Positions 1 to 7,453 of a DNA stretch of 64,000 nt are shown here, one piece after another. The DNA is taken from contig NZ_VTVA01000009.1 in the NCBI RefSeq assembly GCF_008638345.1, forward strand, positions 124,001-188,000. Direction: 5' to 3'. The position numbers and the translations under genes were made by a program. The notes under the pieces were generated by a model. The model was not told where the DNA came from, ran no database searches, and saw only the letters and a program-made list of their open reading frames with translations. The first letter of the stretch is position 1. Every line of letters begins with the position of its first letter. The DNA comes from Pseudomonas saliphila (GTDB lineage: Bacteria; Pseudomonadota; Gammaproteobacteria; Pseudomonadales; Pseudomonadaceae).

Positions 1-15
1 AGGAATCAAGCGAAG

Positions 16-810
16 ATGCCAAGCATATATGAGGAATTGTTCTCCCTGACTGGCAAGACTGCCCTGGTCACCGGTGGCGCCAAAGGTATTGGTGCGATGA
101 TAACCCGCACGTTGATCCGTGCAGGCTGTACGGTCTTTATGACCGGACGCAGCCAAGCGGCTGCAGAAGATCTGGCTGCAGAACTCGGATCCGATGCCCC
201 GCTGATCTTCCTGCAGCATGATCTGTCGCAACCGCAAGGCATTCAGGCCGTATCGGCAGAGCTGAGCAAACTGTGTCCGCGACTGGATATTCTGATAAAT
301 AATGCTGGCACCTTCAATGCGGCGCCCCTAGGGGATACAAGCAACGACAGCTGGGATCAGGTGATGGGCCTCAATTTGCGAGCCCCCTTCATGTTGGTTC
401 AGGCGTTGTTGCCGCTATTGGAGGCAGCTGGCAGCGATGCCGAACCGGCCCGAATCATCAATCTCGGCTCGATCGGAGGACTGATGCCGCAGAGTAACGG
501 CGGCGCCTATGCCTATGGCTGCAGCAAGGCAGCGATACACCAACTGACTCGCATGCTCGCGTCCGACATGCGCAGCCGTAACATAAACGTGAATGCCATC
601 GCGCCGGGATACTTCCCCAGCGATATGACCTCCGGTTTTTTTGACGCAGTACCCAACCTTAGAGAAAGCATGCTGGCACAGATTCCTGCGGGACGCTTTG
701 GTAGCGCTGAGGACGTGGGCGGCATGGTGATTTTTCTAGCCTCGAGAGCTGGAGCCTATCTGACCGGCTCGGTCACCGCGCTCGATGGCGGCCTGCTCAG
801 CGCCCCCTGA
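16..810 (+). CDS. SDR family NAD(P)-dependent oxidoreductase
   Basis: A 264-residue classical short-chain dehydrogenase/reductase, probably cytosolic, oxidising or reducing a hydroxyl/keto group with NAD(P)(H). The dinucleotide-binding motif TGGAKGIG is at residues 19-26, the structural NNAG at 95-98, and the catalytic Ser152, Tyr167 and Lys171 (YGCSK) are all present. The C-terminal end with LDGG is typical of FabG-like members. Its start lies 15 bases into the window, so upstream operon partners are not visible. It is followed 36 bp later by an EthD-like gene in the same direction, which suggests a small catabolic operon. The substrate cannot be assigned from the sequence. The family call is firm. 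Confidence 0.9.
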   Translation: MPSIYEELFSLTGKTALVTGGAKGIGAMITRTLIRAGCTVFMTGRSQAAAEDLAAELGSDAPLIFLQHDLSQPQGIQAVSAELSKLCPRLDILINNAGTFNAAPLGDTSNDSWDQVMGLNLRAPFMLVQALLPLLEAAGSDAEPARIINLGSIGGLMPQSNGGAYAYGCSKAAIHQLTRMLASDMRSRNINVNAIAPGYFPSDMTSGFFDAVPNLRESMLAQIPAGRFGSAEDVGGMVIFLASRAGAYLTGSVTALDGGLLSAP

Positions 811-846
811 AACAACCATTCACAACTATAAAAAAGGACCTGGACA

Positions 847-1704
847 ATGGCCACAGTGACCACTATTGCTCTGTTGAGCAAAAAAAACGGCATGCCAGAC
901 GCACTGTTCACCAAATACTGGCGTGACGTGCACGGGATGCTGGCGACGCGCATCCCCGGATTCTCTTCCTATGTTCAGTTCCATCTGCAAGCACCGCTGA
1001 AACTACGGCCGTCTGACCATGGCGCTCCGGAAACCGATCTGCAGGGCATCGCCATTGTCGATTTCGTCAGCGAAAACGAGCGTGCCGGACTAGCCAGTAG
1101 CGAGGTTGCAGGGATGATCAGACAAGACGAGACCAATCTGTTCCAGAGTTCGCTGCTATATAACCTTCAATCAGGCGCCGACAATCTATGGCTCGGACAT
1201 CTGCCGAACGCACAGCAAGAAGAAAAGCACTATTTTCTACTGCTGCAACGATGCAGCGGATCGGACCCGTCCAGCCTGATGGAGGCCCTGCGGCTAAAGG
1301 TCATCCCCGCTTTATGTGGTGATCAGGACATAATTCGACTGCGATTGTTTCCGCTTCGCATAAGCGACGCCGCTCATTGGGAAACACCCGGAGTCAACAA
1401 CCAGCCTTCCGATCACAATAACTTCGACGTTGTGTTGCAGGTGACAGGCGTCGGTGATCGCATACCCGAAAGCATAGGCCAATCCCTGGAAGAGCTTCCG
1501 CTGGCGCCGGGTCGACTGCAATTATATCCGGTAAACGCTGCCTACCCGATGGTTCAGGACGGCCGCCCCACTCATCTCGGCTTGAGGGGGCTGGATGTTT
1601 TGCAGACAATTGAGGCGGTAGGGGCGGCAAATCAGTACGAGAACAGACTGCTTGAATTGCTGTACGGCGTGTCGACGGATAGCAAACCGAAACCACGCTG
1701 CTGA
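847..1704 (+). CDS. EthD-like dimeric alpha-beta barrel protein, apparently tandem
   Basis: A 285-residue protein preceded by an AAGGA-type ribosome site. The N-terminal part, with KYWRDVHG near residue 25, looks like the EthD/dimeric alpha-beta barrel fold found in small catabolic proteins. A second stretch from about residue 120 (HYFLLLQR) seems to begin another copy of the same fold, so the protein may be an internal duplication. EthD proteins sit in degradation operons, often with unknown catalytic roles. Here the gene follows an SDR, consistent with a joint role in breaking down an organic compound. The tandem reading is by eye only. No active site is assigned. Confidence 0.7.
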   Translation: MATVTTIALLSKKNGMPDALFTKYWRDVHGMLATRIPGFSSYVQFHLQAPLKLRPSDHGAPETDLQGIAIVDFVSENERAGLASSEVAGMIRQDETNLFQSSLLYNLQSGADNLWLGHLPNAQQEEKHYFLLLQRCSGSDPSSLMEALRLKVIPALCGDQDIIRLRLFPLRISDAAHWETPGVNNQPSDHNNFDVVLQVTGVGDRIPESIGQSLEELPLAPGRLQLYPVNAAYPMVQDGRPTHLGLRGLDVLQTIEAVGAANQYENRLLELLYGVSTDSKPKPRC

Positions 1705-1717
1705 CACAGCGTATTCT

Positions 1718-1738
1718 CGCTATGTCAGCAACATAGCG
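1718..1738. terminator. Hairpin between convergent genes
   Basis: Perfect 8-bp inverted repeat CGCTATGT/ACATAGCG around a 5-nt loop, just after the EthD gene and facing the MarR gene. There is no clear T-run on either side, so it is only a possible transcript end. Confidence 0.35.
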
Positions 1739-1783
1739 CTGGCACGAAACGCAGGCAGATAGTGAATTCTTGCCTGCGAGGAA

Positions 1784-2251
1784 TCACGCCACTGTTTCAC
1801 TCTCAAACCAGGCGGCGGTCCCATTCTGGTCCGCCTCCAGCAGGCCGGCTACCCGTTGCAGGCTGGCCAGCAGCATCAGTTGTTCCCAATCAGCCAACTG
1901 ACCGAAACGCTCCAGAAACTGGCTTGGCAAGAGTGCAGGTTCCGCCTGGATCGCGGCCAGGCCTTTTTCAGTCAGGGCCAGGTGTACCTTGCGCTTGTCG
2001 CGCTGACTGCGAATGCGGTGAAGCAACTCTCGGTTCTCGAGGCGGTCAATGATAGTACTGAGTGTTGCCTGGGACACGCTGACCTGCTTTGCCAGCTGGC
2101 CCAGGGTGCCCTCACCCATAGCCTTGATGCTATGCAGGATCAGCAGCTGAATGGGCGTCAGTCCGCTGTGTCGGCCCAAACGTTTTGCATGAATCTCACT
2201 GGCTCGTTGCAGCCGTCTAAGGGAAAGATAAAGGTCGTGCATCATGTGCAT
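1784..2251 (-). CDS. MarR family transcriptional regulator
   Basis: A 155-residue winged-helix regulator. The segment LGQLAKQVSVSQATLSTIID (about residues 54-73) forms the helix-turn-helix, followed by a wing rich in basic residues (RSQRDKRKVHLALTEKG), as in MarR proteins that bind palindromic DNA as dimers and respond to small phenolic or lipophilic ligands. The start is supported by GGAG 8 nt upstream. It is convergent with the SDR/EthD genes and divergent from the osmolyte operon. A perfect 13-bp palindrome 57 bp upstream is a candidate autoregulatory site. The target genes are not shown by sequence. Confidence 0.88.
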   Translation of the reverse strand: MHMMHDLYLSLRRLQRASEIHAKRLGRHSGLTPIQLLILHSIKAMGEGTLGQLAKQVSVSQATLSTIIDRLENRELLHRIRSQRDKRKVHLALTEKGLAAIQAEPALLPSQFLERFGQLADWEQLMLLASLQRVAGLLEADQNGTAAWFESETVA

Positions 2252-2307
2252 GTGTCTAACTCCGGCGGCACGTCGAACGAAGGCAGTATTTTGCCATAAA
2301 CCCTAAA

Positions 2308-2320
2308 TATTACAGTAATA
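2308..2320. promoter_or_regulatory. Candidate MarR operator (13-bp palindrome)
   Basis: TATTACAGTAATA is a perfect palindrome with a single central base, in AT-rich DNA between the MarR gene and the divergent NAGGN operon. MarR regulators commonly bind such palindromes near their own promoter. Assignment to this regulator is inferred from position only. Confidence 0.45.
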
Positions 2321-2515
2321 ACTAGATAAGCTTTTTCAGATGCAGGGATATAACCAGAAACCCCATGGAAAGGCGCTATCAGCGCATCGAAGGCAAGAAT
2401 GCTACAACATTAGTATTTTGACTTCAAAGTAGTTGCTTGTTTAAATCGGCGATCACATAGCCAAAAACACCCGAGAAAGCGCTTTTGGCCAAATTTCTTT
2501 CCAACGGACAAGACT

Positions 2516-4288
2516 ATGTGTGGAATAGCTGGAGAACTTCGCTTTGACGGGTTGCCCGCTGATATGGGTGCCCTGGACAAAATCACTCATCACATGATCA
2601 AACGCGGCCCGGACAGTGCCGGCCTGTGGTCCCAGGGCCCGGTCGGATTCGGTCACCGCCGCCTGAAGATCATGGATTTGCACGCCGCTTCGGGTCAGCC
2701 CATGGCCGACGCTGAACTGGGATTGTCGATGGTCTTCAATGGCGCCATCTACAATTACCCGCAACTGCGCGCCGAGCTGGAATCTATGGGCTACCGCTTC
2801 CATTCGGGCGGCGATACCGAGGTCGTGCTCAAGGGCTATCACGCCTGGGGTGAACAACTGTTGCCGCGCATGAACGGCATGTTTGCCTTTGCCATCTGGG
2901 AGCGCGACGCGCAGCGCCTGTTTCTCGCCCGCGACCGCCTGGGCATCAAGCCGCTGTACATCAATCGCACCAACGAACGCCTGCGCTTTGCCTCCAGCCT
3001 GCCCGCCTTGCTGCAGGGCGGCGGCGTGGATACCGCAATCGATCCGGTCGCGCTGAATCATTACCTGTCGTTCCATGCCGTAGTGCCTGCGCCGCGCACC
3101 ATGCTGGCGGGGGTCGAGAAACTGCCACCGGCGCACTGGTTGCGCATCGAGGCGGACGGGAGCCAGCAGCAGGAGTGCTGGTGGACTGTGCGATATGGCG
3201 CGCGCCCCGAGGAGCAGGAGCTAACCTTTGATGACTGGCAGGACCGCGTCCTCGACAGCCTGCGCGCCTCGGTCAAACGCCGCAATCTGGCGGCGGTCGA
3301 CGTCGGCGTGTTGCTGTCGGGTGGGGTGGATTCCAGCCTGCTGGTAGGGCTGCTGCGCGAAGCGGGCGCGGACAAGCTGCAGACCTTCTCGATTGGCTTC
3401 GCTGACGTGAACGGCGAAGCCGGTAACGAGTTCAAGTACTCGGACCTGATCGCCGAGCATTTTGCGACTGACCACCATCAACTGATGATCCCCGAGCAGG
3501 AGATCCTCACCGAGTTGCCCAATGCCTTCCGCGCGATGAACGAGCCGATGGTCAGCCACGACTGTATCGCCTTCTATCTGTTGTCGCGGGAAGTGTCCAA
3601 GCACTGCAAGGTGGTGCAGAGCGGTCAGGGCGCAGACGAAATCTTTGCCGGCTATCACTGGTATCCCAAGGTCGACGAGGCAGACGATCCGCTGGCAGCC
3701 TATCAGCAGGCGTTTATGGACCGTGACTTCGCGGAGTACCGCCGCACGGTGCAACCCGCCTGGGCGAAACACGATTACGCCGGCGACTTCATTCGCGACC
3801 ACTTTGCCCAGCCCGGCGCGACCAGCGGCCTGGACAAGGCCATGCGTCTGGATACCTCGGTGATGCTGGTGGATGACCCAGTCAAGCGCGTCGACAACAT
3901 GACCATGGCCTGGGGCCTCGAAGCACGCGTGCCCTTCCTCGACCACGAAGTCGTCGAGCTGGCAGCGCGCATTCCCGGTAAGTACAAGCTGCCGGACGAA
4001 GGCAAGTACGTACTGAAGGAAGCCTCGCGCAAGGTCATTCCCGCTGCGGTGATTGATCGCCCCAAGGGTTATTTCCCGGTACCGGGACTCAAATATCTGG
4101 AAGGCGGCACCCTGGATTGGGTACGCGAGGCGCTCACCAGCCAGCGCGCCCGCGAGCGTGGGCTGTTCAACCCGGCGTACGTCGATACGCTGCTGGATGA
4201 TCCGAAGAGCCACATCACGCCACTGCGTGGTTCGAAACTGTGGCAACTCGCCGTGCTCGGACTCTGGCTGGAGGCGCACGAACTCTGA
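2516..4288 (+). CDS. asnO: N-acetylglutaminylglutamine amidotransferase (asparagine synthase-like)
   Basis: A 590-residue class II glutamine amidotransferase of the asparagine synthase family. Cys2 (MCGIAGE) is the N-terminal nucleophile that releases ammonia from glutamine. The SGGVDSS pyrophosphatase loop at about residues 268-274 marks the ATP-dependent synthetase domain. Its neighbour encodes N-acetylglutaminylglutamine synthetase, so this enzyme most likely amidates that dipeptide to form NAGGN, a compatible solute made by pseudomonads and rhizobia under salt stress. An asparagine synthetase role is less likely given the context. No strong Shine-Dalgarno is visible (GGACA about 7 nt upstream), but the catalytic Cys fixes the start. 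Confidence 0.93.
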   Translation: MCGIAGELRFDGLPADMGALDKITHHMIKRGPDSAGLWSQGPVGFGHRRLKIMDLHAASGQPMADAELGLSMVFNGAIYNYPQLRAELESMGYRFHSGGDTEVVLKGYHAWGEQLLPRMNGMFAFAIWERDAQRLFLARDRLGIKPLYINRTNERLRFASSLPALLQGGGVDTAIDPVALNHYLSFHAVVPAPRTMLAGVEKLPPAHWLRIEADGSQQQECWWTVRYGARPEEQELTFDDWQDRVLDSLRASVKRRNLAAVDVGVLLSGGVDSSLLVGLLREAGADKLQTFSIGFADVNGEAGNEFKYSDLIAEHFATDHHQLMIPEQEILTELPNAFRAMNEPMVSHDCIAFYLLSREVSKHCKVVQSGQGADEIFAGYHWYPKVDEADDPLAAYQQAFMDRDFAEYRRTVQPAWAKHDYAGDFIRDHFAQPGATSGLDKAMRLDTSVMLVDDPVKRVDNMTMAWGLEARVPFLDHEVVELAARIPGKYKLPDEGKYVLKEASRKVIPAAVIDRPKGYFPVPGLKYLEGGTLDWVREALTSQRARERGLFNPAYVDTLLDDPKSHITPLRGSKLWQLAVLGLWLEAHEL

Positions 4289-4394
4289 TCCGCTGTGACG
4301 GTCAGGATTGGACAGGGAAAGCATCGGCTGCAAACGCCGGATATCACCCAATTGCCCGAAGAATGTTAGTGGGCCAGAAGAGGATAACGCTCGA

Positions 4395-6146
4395 ATGACC
4401 AAGCATGTGCATCCCGACCAGCACCGACTGCGGCGTGGCCAGGCTCCGACGTACGAGAGCATGCGCGCAGGACAGGCCCAACAGGGTGGGCTGGATGAAG
4501 GGCGTACGGAACCTGTGACTATCCAGTGCGGCTGGGGACGTTTGCTGGTAGGTCAGACCTTCTCCGATTACGAACTGTTGGCCAATACCCTGCTGGAGGA
4601 GCGCCCCGGTGAACGCGACATCGCCCTGTACGTGGCGGATCCGCAGGTGGTGCTGTCTTATGCGCCGCAGCACCTGTTTCTCGATCCATCCGACACCCTG
4701 CGCCTGTGGTTCAGTGATTACCGTCCCGCGCATCAGAGCCCACACGGATTTCAGATCCGTCGGCCGCAGAAACCCGAGGACTGGGCCGCCATCAATACGC
4801 TGTATGCCGCGGCGGGAATGGTGCGGGTGGACCCGCAGCGCATTACCGCCCGCGAGGACGGCGGGCCTACCTACTGGCTGGCCGAAGATGAAGATACCGG
4901 CGAGATTATCGGCACGGTCATGGGTCTGAATCACGAAAAGGCCTTTGGTGACCCGGAAAAAGGCTCCAGCCTCTGGTGCCTGGCGGCGGACAGCCAGAGC
5001 ATGCGCCTGGGGATCGGCGAAGCGCTGGTGCGTCACCTGGTCGAGTACTCCATGAGCCGCGGATGTCATTATCTCGATCTGTCGGTGATGCATGACAATC
5101 AGCAGGCCAAGACGCTGTATCGCAAACTGGGCTTCCGCAAACTGCAGACCTTCGCCATCAAGCGCAAGAACAGCTTCAACCAGCCGCTGTTCATCGGTCC
5201 GGAAACCGACAAGGAGCTCAACCCCTACGCCCGCATCATTACCCGTGAAGCCCGCCAGCGCGGTATCGAAGTACTGATCGAAGATGCGCCCGCCGGGCTG
5301 TTTGTGCTGACCCACGGCGCACGCCGCATTCGCTGCCGCGAATCACTCAGCGACGTCACCAGCGCCGTGAGCATGACCTTGTGTCAGGATAAGACACTCA
5401 CCCACCGCACCCTGCAGCGCCATCAGCTGCGCACCCCGCAGTTTCAGCTGGCGAGTGAGCCCGGGCGCAACGCGGCCTTTCTTGCCGAACACCAAGCACT
5501 TGCGGTGAAGCCCAATAATGGCGAGCAGGGACACGGCGTTGCGGTGAATATCCGCGATAACGCGGCGCTGGAAGAAGCCATTACCGAAGCGCGGCAGTAT
5601 GACGCCGAGGTACTCCTCGAGAGCTATCACCCAGGCGAGGACTTGCGGGTGCTGGTAATCAACTATGAAGTCGTGGCGGCGGCAATCCGCAAGCCTGCGG
5701 AAATATGCGGCGATGGCAACAGCCCTATCTCACGGCTGATTGAAAAACAAAGCCGTCGGCGCCAGGCGGCCACTGATGGCGAAAGCCAGATTCCGCTGGA
5801 TGCGGAGACGCGGCGTACGGTGGAGTCTCAAGGCTATACGCTGGACGACGTGTTGCCGGCCGGCCAGCAGCTGTTTGTCCGCCGTACCGCCAACCTGCAT
5901 ACCGGCGGCATACTGCTGGATGTGACCGACAAGTTGCACCCGGACCTCCGGCAGGCAGCGGTGAACGCCGCTGAAGCGCTGGAGATCCCCGTCGTAGGTC
6001 TGGATTTTCTGGTGCCTGCGGTAGATCAGTCCGACTACGTGATCATCGAAGCCAACGAGCGGCCGGGGCTGGCAAACCACGAGCCCCAGCCCACCGCCGA
6101 GCGCTTCATCGACTTGCTGTTTCCGCTGAGTCGGGCGCATCCTTGA
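4395..6146 (+). CDS. ngg: N-acetylglutaminylglutamine synthetase (GNAT plus ATP-grasp)
   Basis: A two-domain enzyme of 583 residues that makes N-acetylglutaminylglutamine for the NAGGN osmolyte. The N-terminal half contains a GNAT acetyltransferase fold with the acetyl-CoA loop RLGIGEAL and ends in YRKLGFRK. The C-terminal part (about 365-570) is an ATP-grasp ligase like that of cyanophycin synthetase, with LAVKPNNGEQGHGV and the metal-binding IIEANERPG. I chose ATG 4395, which has AGAGG upstream, over an in-frame ATG at 4308 that lacks one and would add 29 unconserved-looking residues. It follows asnO by about 100 bp and precedes the M42 peptidase by 33 bp. Confidence 0.93.
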   Translation: MTKHVHPDQHRLRRGQAPTYESMRAGQAQQGGLDEGRTEPVTIQCGWGRLLVGQTFSDYELLANTLLEERPGERDIALYVADPQVVLSYAPQHLFLDPSDTLRLWFSDYRPAHQSPHGFQIRRPQKPEDWAAINTLYAAAGMVRVDPQRITAREDGGPTYWLAEDEDTGEIIGTVMGLNHEKAFGDPEKGSSLWCLAADSQSMRLGIGEALVRHLVEYSMSRGCHYLDLSVMHDNQQAKTLYRKLGFRKLQTFAIKRKNSFNQPLFIGPETDKELNPYARIITREARQRGIEVLIEDAPAGLFVLTHGARRIRCRESLSDVTSAVSMTLCQDKTLTHRTLQRHQLRTPQFQLASEPGRNAAFLAEHQALAVKPNNGEQGHGVAVNIRDNAALEEAITEARQYDAEVLLESYHPGEDLRVLVINYEVVAAAIRKPAEICGDGNSPISRLIEKQSRRRQAATDGESQIPLDAETRRTVESQGYTLDDVLPAGQQLFVRRTANLHTGGILLDVTDKLHPDLRQAAVNAAEALEIPVVGLDFLVPAVDQSDYVIIEANERPGLANHEPQPTAERFIDLLFPLSRAHP

Positions 6147-6179
6147 TGCGAGAAGCGACAGCCCGCGAACGGAGATTTT

Positions 6180-7439
6180 ATGCCCTATAAGCACTACGGC
6201 CCGGACATGGGCTTTCTCAAAGGCACCCTGCTGGAGATGTTGGCCATCCCCTGCCCGACCGGTTTCACCGACGGCATCGTGCGTTATGTGTCGGAGCACC
6301 TGGACGCCATGGGCGTGCCCCATGAACTGACCCGGCGCGGCACCATTCGCGCCACCATCAAGGGTCGGCAGAACAGCCCGGACCGCGCTATTGCAGCGCA
6401 TCTGGACACCATCGGCGCCATGGTGCGCAGCATCAAAGCCAACGGTCGGCTGGAACTGGCGCCGATCGGTCACTGGTCGAGCCGCTTCGCCGAGGGCAGC
6501 CGGGTCAGCCTGTTCGGCGACCATGGTTGCCTGCGCGGCAGCGTGCTGCCGCTTATGGCCTCCGGTCATACCTTCAACGAGGAGGTCGATACCCTGCCGG
6601 TCAGTTGGGACCACATCGAGCTGCGCATCGATGCCGTCACCACCAGTCGCGCCGAGACCGAGGCGCTAGGGGTCAACATAGGCGACTTTGTTGCCTTCGA
6701 TCCACTCCCGGAGTTTTCCGATAGCGGTTACATCAGTGCTCGGCATCTGGACAACAAGGCCGGCGCCGCTGCGCTGCTCACCACCATCAAGCAGATAGTC
6801 GAGAGCGGCGAACAGCTGCCGATGGATCTGCACCCCATCTTCACCATTACCGAGGAAACCGGAACCGGTTCCGCCGGAGCACTGCCCTGGGATGTCAGCG
6901 AATTCGTCGGCGTGGATATTGCGCCCTCCGCTCCCGGGCAGAGCAGTACCGAGCATGCTGTGTCGTTATGCATGCAGGATTCCGGCGGGCCCTACGATTA
7001 CCACCTGTCACGCCACCTGCTCAGCCTGTGCCAGCGCGACGAGATACCAGTGCGCCGCGACGTGTTCCGCTATTACCACAGCGATGCCGAGTCAGCGATA
7101 CGCTCAGGCAACGACACCCGCACCGCGCTGATTGCCTTTGGCACCGATGCCACCCACGGCTATGAGCGCACCCATCGCGACAGTCTCGAAGCCGTGACCC
7201 GGCTGCTCACCGCCTATGCGTTCAGCCCGCCGGTTTTCGAGAACGATGAGCGCGACGATGCGCCCCGGGAAAACTTCCAGCGCCAGCTCAATCCAGAAAC
7301 CATGTCGAGCAACGACACGCAATTGCCGCCGCTGGAGCGCGTATTCGCGCACAAGAGCATGGACGGCGACATACCGGAGTGGGACGAGAAAAAGCGCCTG
7401 ACCGGCACCAACGGCAACCCCGATAACAACAATACGTGA
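6180..7439 (+). CDS. NAGGN-system M42 family peptidase
   Basis: A 419-residue cocatalytic metallopeptidase of family M42 (glutamyl aminopeptidase/PepA type). Metal-binding and catalytic motifs are visible: AAHLDT near residue 73, HLDNKAG near 190, and the Glu-Glu pair in TEETGTGS near 224. It is the third gene of the NAGGN operon, where such peptidases are regularly found. It probably recycles or trims the osmolyte dipeptide, though that is inferred from context. The C-terminal 60 residues are polar and look poorly ordered. The ribosome site GGAG lies 7 nt upstream. Confidence 0.9.
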   Translation: MPYKHYGPDMGFLKGTLLEMLAIPCPTGFTDGIVRYVSEHLDAMGVPHELTRRGTIRATIKGRQNSPDRAIAAHLDTIGAMVRSIKANGRLELAPIGHWSSRFAEGSRVSLFGDHGCLRGSVLPLMASGHTFNEEVDTLPVSWDHIELRIDAVTTSRAETEALGVNIGDFVAFDPLPEFSDSGYISARHLDNKAGAAALLTTIKQIVESGEQLPMDLHPIFTITEETGTGSAGALPWDVSEFVGVDIAPSAPGQSSTEHAVSLCMQDSGGPYDYHLSRHLLSLCQRDEIPVRRDVFRYYHSDAESAIRSGNDTRTALIAFGTDATHGYERTHRDSLEAVTRLLTAYAFSPPVFENDERDDAPRENFQRQLNPETMSSNDTQLPPLERVFAHKSMDGDIPEWDEKKRLTGTNGNPDNNNT

Positions 7440-7453
7440 GCGAACCGCTGCCC

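Noticed and set aside
3221-4462. Long minus-strand open frame opposite the amidotransferase gene
   Set aside because: It lies wholly antisense to a well-supported enzyme gene and its product has no family features. GC-rich codon bias keeps the opposite frame open.
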